NCBI RefSeq assembly: GCF_018130825.1 | Contig: NZ_JAFCJS010000001.1 | Coordinates: 1,116,001-1,180,000, forward strand | DNA: 64,000 bases | Origin: Bradyrhizobium liaoningense | Lineage (GTDB): Bacteria > Pseudomonadota > Alphaproteobacteria > Rhizobiales > Xanthobacteraceae | Reading direction: 5' to 3' | Shown: positions 16,716-25,113 of the stretch, one piece after another | Numbering within the stretch: position 1 is the first letter of the stretch | Layout: each line of letters starts with the position of its first letter | Translations under genes and position numbers: made by a program | The notes under the pieces: generated by a model | The model's database searches: none | The model's input: the letters and a program-made list of their open reading frames with translations, nothing else | Told to the model about the DNA's origin: nothing

Positions 16716-18185
16716 ATGCAAAAAATTCCGACCAATTCTCCTGCGCCCGCCAAGGCGGAGCTGCCGCTCGATCTCACCGGCCCGCACATCACGGCTGGCG
16801 CCTCCGCCGCGCACCGGCTCTACCAGGCGCTGTGCGAGATGATCGTCTCAGGCCTCATCAAGCCCGGCGAGCCGCTGCCGCCGTCCCGCACGCTGGCGAA
16901 GCAAACAGGCTTCCGGCGCAACGCCGTCGTCACCGCCTATGAGCGGCTGATCGCCGACGGCTTTGCCGACGCAACCGTCGGCTCCGGCACCTTCGTCGCC
17001 GCGCTGATTCCGGCGCGCGCGACCGGGCCGAAGAAGCCGAAAGTGAAGGTGGAAACGCCAGGACAAGGCGCGTTCGCGCTCGGCTGCACCCATATCGACG
17101 AACGCGCCGTGCAGCGTTTTCGCGCTTTCGTCGGCCGGCGCATGCGCGCCTTCGGGTCCGAGCATCTGCATTATGGCGATCCTCGCGGCAGCCGCGAGCT
17201 GCGCGCCGCGATCGCCGATCATCTGCTGTCGGCGCGCGGGCTGCGCTGCGATCCCGACCAGATCATGCTGACGTCAGGCACGCTGCATGCGCTGCGCATC
17301 GTGCTGAGCGCGATCCTGAAGGCGGGCGATCAAGTGTGGTGCGAAGACCCAGGCTACCCTGCCGCGCGAAAAACCATCATGCATTGCGGCTATCGCGCCG
17401 TGCCCGTTCCGGTGGACGAGCACGGCATGCGCGTCGCCAGGGGTCGCACCGCGGCTGCCTCCGCGCGCGCGGCCTATGTGACGCCGTCGCATCAGTTTCC
17501 GCTGGGCGTGCAGATGTCGATGCCGCGACGGCTGGAACTGCTGGACTGGGCGAGGCAAGCCGGCGCCTTCGTGCTGGAGGACGATTACGACAGCGAGTTT
17601 CGCTATGACGGCGCCCCGCTGATGTCGCTTGCCGGCATCGATCACCTCCAGCGCGTGATCTACATGGGCACGTTCGCCAAGACGCTGTTTCCCGGCTTGC
17701 GCATCGGTTATTGCGCCCTGCCCGAGCGCCTGATCGGCGATGTGACCGCCGCACGCGCCGCGCTCGACCGCTTTCCCGGCACGCTGATGGAAGGCGCGGT
17801 GGCCGACATGCTCAATTCCGGCGCCTTCGCCGCGAACCTGAAACGGGTGCGAAAGCTCTATCGCGAAGCGCGCGATGCGCTGGCCGCGACGTTGGAGGCG
17901 AGGTCCGACGGCCTATTGTCCGTGCCGGTGCCATCGCAGGGCCTGCATCTTGTCGCCCGGTTCGATCCATCGGTCGAACTGGCGGTCGCAGCCGAGGCGA
18001 AGCAGGCCGCCGGCGCGGAAGGCTGGCTATTGGCCGACACCTATTCGCGCGCACGGCCCCTGCCCGGCTTCGTGCTGGGATTTTCCGGGCATGCGGTTCC
18101 GCAACTCGTGGCATCCGCCGAGCGGCTCGCGCGGGAATCGTGCGCCGCCTTGCGCGCAAAGGGCAAGTCGGCCCGCCGGGCGTGA
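16716..18185 (+). CDS. MocR/PdxR-type regulator (GntR HTH fused to aminotransferase domain)
   Basis: About 489 residues. An N-terminal GntR winged helix (about residues 30-95: HRLYQALCEMIVSGLIKPGEPLPPSRTLAKQTG) is joined by a short basic linker to a fold-type I aminotransferase-like domain. That domain has MLTSGTLHALRIVL, VLEDDYDSEFRYDG and the PLP-lysine motif GTFAKTLFPGLRIGY. Such proteins bind PLP as effector and regulate vitamin B6, GABA or related genes. ATG 16716 was chosen over a TTG at 16692 because the family usually begins near LPLDLTG. It is divergent from the PNPOx-like gene, its probable target. Confidence 0.9.
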   Translation: MQKIPTNSPAPAKAELPLDLTGPHITAGASAAHRLYQALCEMIVSGLIKPGEPLPPSRTLAKQTGFRRNAVVTAYERLIADGFADATVGSGTFVAALIPARATGPKKPKVKVETPGQGAFALGCTHIDERAVQRFRAFVGRRMRAFGSEHLHYGDPRGSRELRAAIADHLLSARGLRCDPDQIMLTSGTLHALRIVLSAILKAGDQVWCEDPGYPAARKTIMHCGYRAVPVPVDEHGMRVARGRTAAASARAAYVTPSHQFPLGVQMSMPRRLELLDWARQAGAFVLEDDYDSEFRYDGAPLMSLAGIDHLQRVIYMGTFAKTLFPGLRIGYCALPERLIGDVTAARAALDRFPGTLMEGAVADMLNSGAFAANLKRVRKLYREARDALAATLEARSDGLLSVPVPSQGLHLVARFDPSVELAVAAEAKQAAGAEGWLLADTYSRARPLPGFVLGFSGHAVPQLVASAERLARESCAALRAKGKSARRA

Positions 18186-18252
18186 CGAAGCTTCACTATG
18201 AGAATCGCCCGTCGCTCCCTAGATTGCGGCATCGATGCTGGGACCTCACATC

Positions 18253-18498
18253 ATGCCGCTGCGCCACGCGACCTGCCTCTCGCTCCTGTTCTTGATTGCG
18301 TTTGCCTCGACGGCACGCGCAGCCACCATCGGACGCGAACAGGACATCGTGGATCTGAAGCTCGGCCAGCGCGTGCTCGTGGACGACGGAACCTGCCCCG
18401 CCGGTCAGGTCAAGGAAGTGCGCGGCGCGAAGATGACCGACAAGGGCGTCACGCGCACAAGCTCCTGCGTGCCGCGGCACGGGCCGAAAACGAAATGA
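18253..18498 (+). CDS. Small secreted protein, 81 residues
   Basis: A short protein with a clear signal peptide (MPLRHATCLSLLFLIAFAS, cleavage near ARA-A) and a mature part of about 55 residues with two Cys, likely disulfide-bonded in the periplasm. The mature core reads IVDLKLGQRVLVDDGTCPAGQVKEV. Similar small proteins of unknown function occur in Bradyrhizobium as far as I recall. An upstream in-frame ATG at 18235 would add six residues. It converges on the next gene with a 12-base gap. Confidence 0.7.
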   Translation: MPLRHATCLSLLFLIAFASTARAATIGREQDIVDLKLGQRVLVDDGTCPAGQVKEVRGAKMTDKGVTRTSSCVPRHGPKTK

Positions 18499-18510
18499 TG
18501 ATCTGAGAAG

Positions 18511-18882
18511 CTACTTCGCCGGATCGAACATGCACTGCAAGGTCGGCTTGGCGATCTTGGTGAAGGTCGGGCCGATCTCGCTTTGCTTCGACGTCGGCAC
18601 CCAATCGGTCTCGATCGTCGGCACGCCGGTCTCGCTGATGCCGCGCAGCAGCGCTTCGCGCAAATCGCGGTCCTCGACGACCGCGGCGGCATGGTCATGC
18701 AGGCAACCGCAGACTTCTTCCGGATGCTCCCAGCGTCCGAGCATGCGCGGCGCGCACTGGCGCACGAATTCGCTGCGTGGATCCGGCAGTCGCGACGGCG
18801 CGCGCACCTGCGCCTGCACGGAATTGATCGTCAGAAGGGCGATGAACGCCGCGGCGCAGAATCGAAGCAACATGATGGCCAT
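18511..18882 (-). CDS. Small secreted protein with Cys-rich core
   Basis: A 123-residue (or 120 from ATG 18873) exported protein. The signal peptide is MLLRFCAAAFIALLTINSVQAQ. The mature part contains VRQCAPRM, EEVCGCLHDHAAAVV and a final LQCMF, so it has four Cys and resembles a small helical periplasmic domain. I do not recognise a named family. It is followed on the same strand after 24 bases by a gap to the 54-residue secreted protein gene upstream at 18907-19071, which may be cotranscribed. Confidence 0.7.
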   Translation of the reverse strand: MAIMLLRFCAAAFIALLTINSVQAQVRAPSRLPDPRSEFVRQCAPRMLGRWEHPEEVCGCLHDHAAAVVEDRDLREALLRGISETGVPTIETDWVPTSKQSEIGPTFTKIAKPTLQCMFDPAK

Positions 18883-18906
18883 TGCCGGCTGATTTCTGGT
18901 TGGCGA

Positions 18907-19071
18907 TCAGAAGCGGGCAGCGACCACGATCGGCTGCGGCGCCGGCGTCATGACCGGCGAGCCGGAGTACTGGAAGGTGCCGATGCCAGGAAGATTGCCA
19001 TCGGGCATGCCCGCGAACGAGGAACCGGCGAGCACAAAGCCGAACGCAAGGATAAAGCTGAGCGCGCGCAT
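18907..19071 (-). CDS. 54-residue secreted mini-protein
   Basis: A short frame with a convincing signal peptide: MRALSFILAFGFVLAGSSFA, cleavage after SFA, then a 34-residue Gly/Pro-rich mature peptide ending VVAARF. GAGGGACAAGACC precedes the ATG at 19071 at a proper distance. The signal peptide, ribosome site and stop together argue that it is real despite its length. The function is unknown. Confidence 0.6.
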   Translation of the reverse strand: MRALSFILAFGFVLAGSSFAGMPDGNLPGIGTFQYSGSPVMTPAPQPIVVAARF

Positions 19072-19486
19072 GGTCTTGTCCCTCAATTCCGCGGCCGGCG
19101 GTACGCCGTCGTCGTTGCGAAGCTGATAACCATGGGCGGTTTCGCGCGTGATGCGCCAAAATCGGAAAATGGTTTCATCCGCGTGCGAATTGTTTCGTCC
19201 CGTCCGAGGCGACGAAACAATTCTCGGAAAATGCCAATCATTTCAGTCACGTCGCTCGGCGGCTCAAGGCGGCCTCGCAAGCGCTGTCGCAGTGCGCAAC
19301 GGTACCGGACGCGGGCATCGTCACGCGCCCGCCTTGCACGCTTCACATGCGTTTTACGTTTTTCTGCTGAAGAGAAGCCAAACGAAGACTGGGTCCCGTC
19401 GAACCGGGGACGCTTCGGCCGCGACCCAAGCCATCGAAGCCGAGACGCCGGGATCACCGGCCGCATCCACGTGAGGAATGGCCATC
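19072..19486. other. Gene-poor stretch with a perfect inverted repeat
   Basis: About 415 bases in which open frames on both strands look like chance GC-rich frames with no recognisable domain. It carries the 13-bp inverted repeat at 19187-19223 and a direct repeat TCGGAAAATG at 19162 and 19224. The stretch probably holds the promoter of the 54-residue gene. Confidence 0.5.
19187..19223. repeat. Perfect 13-bp inverted repeat
   Basis: GAATTGTTTCGTC at 19187-19199 pairs exactly with GACGAAACAATTC at 19211-19223, with an 11-base loop. No T-run follows on either strand, so a simple terminator is unlikely. It sits 116 bases upstream of the 54-residue secreted protein. It could be an operator or an RNA hairpin. 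Confidence 0.7.
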
Positions 19487-19696
19487 ATGATGGCGCAAGA
19501 TCGCGCAACGCCGCGCGAGGCGGACCAACGGACGGACCGCGGAGATCAACGACCGGTTCGCAGCCGCGCCACTTCGGCGAACGAAATGGCGCTGCAATCG
19601 AGCCGCGGCTTCGAAGCCGCACCGCAGATGTTCGTGCGGCTGACCGGCTCGCATCTCGCAAAACCGCGCGTCAGCCGCGAAGGCGTCACTGAGTGA
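19487..19696 (+). CDS. Doubtful 69-residue ORF
   Basis: A frame starting ATG 19487 with GTGAGGAA nine bases upstream. The product is charged and Arg-rich (RATPREADQRTDRGDQRPV) and has no domain, signal peptide or membrane segment. Its last codons and stop lie in the first unit of the tandem repeat that also forms the end of creA. It may be a real small protein or chance; the good ribosome site is the only positive sign. Confidence 0.3.
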   Translation: MMAQDRATPREADQRTDRGDQRPVRSRATSANEMALQSSRGFEAAPQMFVRLTGSHLAKPRVSREGVTE

Positions 19697-19743
19697 ACGC
19701 GAAGGCGTCACTGGAGTGAACGCAAGAGCGTCACTGAGTGAAG
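19677..19743. repeat. Three tandem 22-23-bp units at the end of creA
   Basis: Units at 19677-19698, 19699-19721 and 19722-19743 are variants of GCGAAGGCGTCACTGAGTGAAC. The third unit contains the last codons and TGA of creA (minus strand); the other two repeat that stop-codon segment downstream. The second unit has one extra G. Confidence 0.8.
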
Positions 19744-20279
19744 AATTCACCGCACTTCTGGACGTTGGCGTCAGCCGGTCCCCACGGCATGATCGGCACG
19801 GTCGATGTTGAGTTCTTCGGCGAGCCCTCGATCAGCTTGTCCGAATAGACCATGTAGACCAGCACGTTGCGCTTGGTGTCACAGCCGCGCACGATCTGCA
19901 TCTTCTTGAAGAACAGTGAGCGACGCTGACGGAACATATCGTCGCCCTGCTCCATCTTGGCCTTGAATTTGATCGGACCGACCTGGCGGCAGGCGAGCGA
20001 GATGTCCGAGACTTCCTCGGCAAGGCCGAGCCAGCCCTTGAAACCGCCCTTCTCCGGCACGGTGAAATGACAGGCGACCCCCTCGACTTCGGGGTCGTCG
20101 AGGCCATAGGTCGCGAGCTTGTCGTTCGGGCTCATCCATTTGAACACGGTGGAGCGGCGGAAGATCAGATCGGGCTCATCGGCGGCGGATGCAGAAGCCA
20201 GCGGGGCGACCATGGCCAGGAGGAATAAAGCGAGGCCTTTCAAACGGATGCCGGAAAGACCGGGGAAACGAGATGACAT
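19731..20279 (-). CDS. creA: CreA family protein
   Basis: About 182 residues with a signal peptide (GLALFLLAMVAPLASASA) and the CreA/DUF domain: IFRRSTVFKWMSPNDKLATYGLDDPEVEGVACHFT, an ISLACRQVGP strand and NVLVYMVYSDKLIEGSPKNS. E. coli CreA is an exported protein of unknown biochemical role linked to oxidative stress. ATG 20279 was chosen because CCGGAGAA precedes it; an in-frame ATG lies at 20297. Its 3-prime end is embedded in the tandem repeat. Confidence 0.9.
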   Translation of the reverse strand: MSSRFPGLSGIRLKGLALFLLAMVAPLASASAADEPDLIFRRSTVFKWMSPNDKLATYGLDDPEVEGVACHFTVPEKGGFKGWLGLAEEVSDISLACRQVGPIKFKAKMEQGDDMFRQRRSLFFKKMQIVRGCDTKRNVLVYMVYSDKLIEGSPKNSTSTVPIMPWGPADANVQKCGEFFTQ

Positions 20280-20459
20280 GAAGTTCTCCGGTAACAAGTC
20301 CCCGCAATGTAGGTATCGGCTGGCCGGTCAGGAAGACGACGGCAAGCCGGGCGCGGCCGCCGTTTACCCCTCCGTGAGGCTTTTTTGTTACGTCTTGGAC
20401 AAAAGTAGCTGATGGCAGAACCGCCATGCTGTTGAACGCGTATCCCCTCTGCGAGACTA

Positions 20460-22115
20460 ATGATTTGGATTATGGATTCGAGGATGAATAGCGTGAACGA
20501 GTCCGGTTTTGCCGCCAAACCAGCGCGGATTTGGCAGGTCGCCATCTTGACGGCGGCGGGCGTGATCGGAACGGCAAGCCAGGCTGACGCTGCGTTTTAT
20601 TATTGGACGGATTATTCCGACGGGTCCTATTACGCCCGGCAGGATCGGCATCCCGAAATACCGCGCCAGAAGCCGCAGAAGCGCGGCACGGCCGGCAAGA
20701 AGGAGATCGTTGCCGAGAAGGAGGCCGGCGCCAAGCCGCAAGGTCCCCTCGTCATCGTCGTCTCGATCGACCGGCAGAAGGTGACGATCTACGACAGCAA
20801 GGGCGTGTTCGCGGAATCCCCGGTGTCGACCGGCATGAAGGGCCATTCGACGCCGATGGGTGTGTTCAGCGTCATCCAGAAGCACAAATTCCACCATTCC
20901 AACATCTACAGCGGCGCCCCGATGCCGTACATGCAGCGGATCACCTGGTCCGGCGTCGCCATGCATGCCGGCGTGCTGCCGGGCTATCCGGCCTCGCACG
21001 GCTGCATCCGCATGCCGATGGCGTTCGCGGTGAAGATGTGGAACTGGACCAAGATGGGTGCGCGCGTCATCGTCGCGCCCGGCGAGATGACACCGCACAG
21101 CTTCCAGCATCCGCTGCTCGCCTCGGTGCGCGTGCCGCCGCAGCCCGCGGCCAGCCTGGAGCCGCAGACCAATGTCGGCGACAAGGCCGACAAGGGCGCG
21201 GCTGCGAAGGTCACTGATGCCAAGCCGGTCGAGACCAAGACCGCGAGCGCCGATGCAGCGCTGGAGCTGCGCTCATCGGTCGGCCACACTGTCATGTCGG
21301 ACATCACAACGGGCAACGCAGCCGCGCGCAACGAAGCCGCCGCATCGACCGACAAGGTTGACGTGCCTGCGACGTCCGAGACGAAGACCGCCGAGGCATC
21401 CGATGCGGCCAAGCCGCGGTCGGAAGACGTGGCGAAGCCGGCAGCCGGCGACAAGGGCGAAGCTGCCAAGAGCGACACACCGAAGTCTGACGCGCCAAGG
21501 TCAGAAGCGGCGAAGCCCGAGACGGCGAAGACTGAAGCTGCCGATTCCGCCAAGAAGCCCGACGCCGCCGTGACGGCTACGGCGCCCGCACCGGACGCCA
21601 AGAAGGACGAGACCCGCCTCGCCGATCCCGCACCGGCGGCAAAGCCGGACGCGCCCAAACGGGCCGGTCAGATCGCCGTCTTCATTAGCCGCAAGGATTC
21701 CAAGCTCTATGCGCGGCAGAACTTTGCGCCGCTGTTCGAGGTGCCCGTGACGATCGCCGCGAGCGACCGGCCGCTCGGCACGCATGTCTTCACCGCCGAA
21801 GTCGACAAGGCCGATTCCAATGCGCTGCGTTGGTCGGTGGTGTCGCTGCCCGTCACCGCTCGCTCCGCCGCGCGCGAGGATGACGGCCGCGTCGCGCGCC
21901 GCCGGGGTGGCGCCGCCGTGATCCCCGTCGCTGCAAAGCCGGTGGTGACGCCGGACAACCCGACTGAGGCGCTCGACCGTATCTCGGTCCCCGCCGACAC
22001 CATGGTGAAGATCAACGAGATGCTGACCTCCGGCGGCTCGATCATCGTCTCCGACCAGGGCATCAACCAGGGCGAGACCGGCGAAGGCACGGATTTCATA
22101 GTTCGTCTGTACTAG
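20460..22115 (+). CDS. L,D-transpeptidase with a second, degenerate YkuD-like domain
   Basis: A 551-residue exported protein. After an N-terminal hydrophobic segment (about 24-45, VAILTAAGVIGTASQADA) comes a YkuD domain (about 97-206) with the full catalytic signature: His169, then Ser179-His180-Gly181-Cys182 and Arg184. It would make 3-3 peptidoglycan crosslinks or attach proteins to the wall. Residues 222-400 form an Ala/Lys/Glu/Pro-rich linker. The C-terminal part (402-551) begins IAVFISRKDSKLYARQ and repeats the opening strands of the first domain but has no HGC motif. The ATG at 20460 is used; 20472 and 20484 are other in-frame starts. Confidence 0.88.
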   Translation: MIWIMDSRMNSVNESGFAAKPARIWQVAILTAAGVIGTASQADAAFYYWTDYSDGSYYARQDRHPEIPRQKPQKRGTAGKKEIVAEKEAGAKPQGPLVIVVSIDRQKVTIYDSKGVFAESPVSTGMKGHSTPMGVFSVIQKHKFHHSNIYSGAPMPYMQRITWSGVAMHAGVLPGYPASHGCIRMPMAFAVKMWNWTKMGARVIVAPGEMTPHSFQHPLLASVRVPPQPAASLEPQTNVGDKADKGAAAKVTDAKPVETKTASADAALELRSSVGHTVMSDITTGNAAARNEAAASTDKVDVPATSETKTAEASDAAKPRSEDVAKPAAGDKGEAAKSDTPKSDAPRSEAAKPETAKTEAADSAKKPDAAVTATAPAPDAKKDETRLADPAPAAKPDAPKRAGQIAVFISRKDSKLYARQNFAPLFEVPVTIAASDRPLGTHVFTAEVDKADSNALRWSVVSLPVTARSAAREDDGRVARRRGGAAVIPVAAKPVVTPDNPTEALDRISVPADTMVKINEMLTSGGSIIVSDQGINQGETGEGTDFIVRLY

Positions 22116-22194
22116 CACGCGATAACGCGGTGTTGAGCGACCCGGTCACGCCGGCGGAGTAACATCCGCGCGGATCATTTCGGGGGACGCCGTC

Positions 22195-22765
22195 ATGATG
22201 AACCGCAGGACATTGCTCATCGCGGCGCTGGCAGGCGCAGCCGCGCCGATGACGCGCGCCTACGCCGATGCCGGCATGAGCCGGATCTCGGCCTATGCCT
22301 TCACCTTCCCGGCCCTGTCCGGCGATGACATCCGCCTCGCCGCCTTCACCGGGAAACCGCTGCTGGTGGTCAACACCGCCTCGCTCTGTGGCTACACCCC
22401 GCAATATGCGGGCCTGCAGGAGCTCTGGGGCGAGTTTCGCGAGCGCGGGCTGACCGTGATCGGCGTGCCCTCCAACGACTTCGGCGGCCAGGAGCCCGGC
22501 GGCGCCGGCGAGATCACGGAGACCGCGCACCACCATTATGGCGTTACCTTCCCGATCACGGGCAAGGCGGTGGTGGTCGGTGCCAAGGCGCATCCGTTCT
22601 ATAAATGGGCGGCTGAGGCGCGCCCCCCGCGAAGTTCCGCGCTGGAACTTCCACAAGTACCTGATCGGCCGTGACGGCTATATCGCGGATGTGTTTCCCT
22701 CCGCGGTCGAGCCGACCGACACGCGGATCAAAACGGCCGTCGCCAAGGCACTGGCCGCCAGCTGA
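22195..22765 (+). pseudogene. Glutathione peroxidase interrupted by a +1 frameshift
   Basis: The first frame (22195-22674) begins with a Tat-like leader MMNRRTLLIAALAGAAA. It has the thioredoxin-fold core LLVVNTASLCGYTPQYAGLQEL with peroxidatic Cys65, and later FGGQEPG. The conserved end (WNFHKYLIGRDGYIADVFPSAVEPTD) is in the +1 frame and stops at 22765. The break is at a run of six C at 22623-22628: five would restore EARPREVPRWNFHKY. As given, the product lacks the catalytic Trp and the last third. Homopolymer sequencing error and true mutation cannot be told apart here. Confidence 0.88.
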
Positions 22766-22930
22766 CACGACACGGGCCCAATCGGGTTGGGCACAATTGT
22801 GGCGGGATGCCAAACAGCCGTTGCAATGGCGAGGGCCCACCATCTAGGCTAGGATCGTTTGGGGCGGGAAGGTTTGGCCGGAGGCGAAAAGCCGCGGCGG
22901 AACAACGGGATCAATCTCGAGGATAACACC

Positions 22931-23956
22931 ATGCGCGTGGCGGCAGGACTGATTTTGGCAAGCGCGATGTCTCTAGCGATGACGGGCGCGGCATGGTCGC
23001 AGACGCCGGCCGCCAAGCCCGCCACCGCCCCCCAAGCCGCACCGGCGGCAGCACCGGCCGCCACAGCGCCCGCTGCGGCTCCGGCAGCTGCACCCGCGGC
23101 AGCCGCCGCGCCGGCAGGCTTCGTCAATCCACCGCCGCCGAAACAGGCGCCGCAGCCGGCGCGCGCGGCCTGCAACACGCAAGGCGCGCTCGGTGTCGCC
23201 CGCACCGTCGAGATCGACACCACCGGCGGTCCCGGCTTCGGCTTCGAGCATTTCAAGGAGCTCGACTTCCTGCGCGACAAGGAGGTGGTGCTGACCTTCG
23301 ACGACGGCCCCTGGCCGAAGAACACGCCCGCCGTGCTGAAGGCGCTTGCCGACGAATGCACCACCGGCATCTTCTTCTCGATCGGCAAGCACGCCACCTA
23401 CGAGCCTGAGATCCTGAAGCAGGTCTATGCGGCCGGCCACACCGTCGGCACCCACACCTGGTCGCACGCCAACCTCAACAACAAGAAGCTCACCGAAGCG
23501 CAGCGCAAGGAAGAGATCGAGAAGGGCCTTTCCGCGGTGAAGTGGGCGCTCGGCGGCATCTCGCCCTCGCCGTTCTTCCGCTTCCCCGCGCTCCAGCATC
23601 CGCCGGAGATGGTCACCTATCTCGGCAACCGCAACACCGCGATCTTCTCCTGCGACATCGACTCCTTCGACTTCAAGGCCTCGAAGCCCGAGAAGGTGAT
23701 CGAGACCGTGATGAAGAAGCTCGACGCCAAGGGCAAGGGCATCATCCTGATGCACGACTTCCAGAAGCACACCGCCGAAGCCCTGCCCGAGCTGCTCAAG
23801 CGCCTGAAGGCCGGCGGCTACAAGGTGGTGGCGATGCGCGCGAAATTCCCGGCATCGACGTTGCCCGAATACGACCAGGAGCTGCTCAAGGACGTCAAGC
23901 TGCCGACGGTGAGCCAGCGTCCGGTCAATTCCGTGGTGACGACCGTTTCCGAATAG
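22931..23956 (+). CDS. Exported polysaccharide deacetylase (NodB-like)
   Basis: A 341-residue carbohydrate esterase 4 enzyme. The signal peptide (to about residue 23, AAWSQ) is followed by an Ala/Pro-rich tether (residues 25-75). The NodB domain has TFDDGP at 122-127 (catalytic base and metal Asp124-Asp125) and HTWSH at 175-179 (metal His). IILMHDFQKHT supplies the later catalytic His. It probably removes acetyl groups from peptidoglycan or an exopolysaccharide in the periplasm. ATG 22931 follows CGAGGATAACACC; the frame is open from 22859 but lacks such a site. Confidence 0.9.
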   Translation: MRVAAGLILASAMSLAMTGAAWSQTPAAKPATAPQAAPAAAPAATAPAAAPAAAPAAAAAPAGFVNPPPPKQAPQPARAACNTQGALGVARTVEIDTTGGPGFGFEHFKELDFLRDKEVVLTFDDGPWPKNTPAVLKALADECTTGIFFSIGKHATYEPEILKQVYAAGHTVGTHTWSHANLNNKKLTEAQRKEEIEKGLSAVKWALGGISPSPFFRFPALQHPPEMVTYLGNRNTAIFSCDIDSFDFKASKPEKVIETVMKKLDAKGKGIILMHDFQKHTAEALPELLKRLKAGGYKVVAMRAKFPASTLPEYDQELLKDVKLPTVSQRPVNSVVTTVSE

Positions 23957-23963
23957 CCTGCAC

Positions 23964-24521
23964 TTGTCTTTCCGTATCGAAGGCTACGTCATCGTCTCCG
24001 CGGACGGCATGCTCGCCGATCCGTCGCACATCATGCCTGAGACGTTGAAATTCGAAGGCGACAAGCTGTTCTTCGAGCAGGCGCTCGATCGCGCTGCGCT
24101 GATCGTGCACGGCCGGCATTCGCACGAGCAACAGCCGAATTCGCCGAAGCGCAAGCGCCTGATCCTCACTCGCAAGATCAAGCCCCTCACCGTCGATCCG
24201 GAGATGCCGAACGCGACGCTGTGGAATCCGGATCACGCCAGCTTCGAGGAGGCCTGCGCCTTCGCCGACGTCGCCGCCGGCACCGTCGCGATCATCGGCG
24301 GCCCCGTCGTGTTCGACATGTTCATGGACCGCTACGACACGTTCTGGCTGTCGGAAGCCCCCCACGTGCGGCTCCCCGGCGGCGAAGGCTGCTTTGTCGG
24401 CGTGCCCGAGCGGACGCCGCACCAGGTGCTGGCGTCGCACGGGATGAGGCCGGGCGCGCCCTACCTGCTCGATGCGGCGTACGATGTCACGGTGACGCCG
24501 TGGCGTAGGGTGGCGGACTAG
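23964..24521 (+). CDS. Dihydrofolate-reductase-like (RibD C-terminal fold) protein
   Basis: A 185-residue protein with the DHFR/RibD reductase fold: opening RIEGYVIVSADGMLADPS, a central ALIVHGRHSHEQQ, and the NADPH-binding AGTVAIIGGPVVFDMFMDRYDTFWLSEAP. It likely reduces an unidentified substrate with NADPH. The start is a TTG at 23964, only 8 bases after the deacetylase stop, so the two are probably cotranscribed, though no functional link is evident. It ends 3 bases before the convergent DoxX gene. Confidence 0.75.
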   Translation: MSFRIEGYVIVSADGMLADPSHIMPETLKFEGDKLFFEQALDRAALIVHGRHSHEQQPNSPKRKRLILTRKIKPLTVDPEMPNATLWNPDHASFEEACAFADVAAGTVAIIGGPVVFDMFMDRYDTFWLSEAPHVRLPGGEGCFVGVPERTPHQVLASHGMRPGAPYLLDAAYDVTVTPWRRVAD

Positions 24522-24523
24522 CC

Positions 24524-24976
24524 CTACACGTCCCCGTAGGCCGCCTCGGCCGGTCGCGTGGTGCGGCCATAGCCGATGATCATGCAGAGCGCGCCGATGA
24601 TCGAGAGGTTCTTGAGCGCATCCACCAGCATCTTGGCGTTGTCGGGCGGCACCTGGTTCCAGAAGTCGTAGAACAGGACGGTTGCGACCGCGACGTAGAT
24701 GATCAGCAGCATCGCAAAGAAGCGCGCGCCGAAGTTCAGCGCGATCATCAGGCCTGCGATGACCTCGAGCCCGCCGACCGCGATCGCCAGCAGCTGCGGC
24801 GTGGTCATGGCGGTCGCCGTCTCGACCTGCTTGGCGTAGGGCGCAATCGCGTCAGGCACCACGACCTTGGTGGCGATGAAATCGGCGGTCGCCTGGATGG
24901 CGAACAGCTTGGTGGCGCCCGTGTAGATGAACAGCACGGCGAACAGGATCCGCCCGAAAGTCACGAACGCTGGCAT
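24524..24976 (-). CDS. DoxX-family membrane protein
   Basis: A 150-residue protein with four predicted membrane helices: near 5-22 (TFGRILFAVLFIYTGATKLF), 55-75, 80-105 (FFAMLLIIYVAVATVLFY) and 125-143. The helix-1 GATKL and helix-2 GGLEVIAGL patterns are those of DoxX/SURF4-like proteins. Members are linked to thiosulfate oxidation or redox balance, but the function of this type is not established. Monocistronic; convergent with the DHFR-like gene. Confidence 0.85.
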   Translation of the reverse strand: MPAFVTFGRILFAVLFIYTGATKLFAIQATADFIATKVVVPDAIAPYAKQVETATAMTTPQLLAIAVGGLEVIAGLMIALNFGARFFAMLLIIYVAVATVLFYDFWNQVPPDNAKMLVDALKNLSIIGALCMIIGYGRTTRPAEAAYGDV

Positions 24977-25113
24977 GATCGGCCTCTTGGCTCAGGCTTT
25001 TTGAAATCGGAACTCGGACGAAAGCGCGAGGGATTATGATGAGTCGTTCGCCCGTTTACAAACGGGGAAATGGCGAACTGAAAGCAATTCAAAAGCACGC
25101 CACAGGTGCGGTC

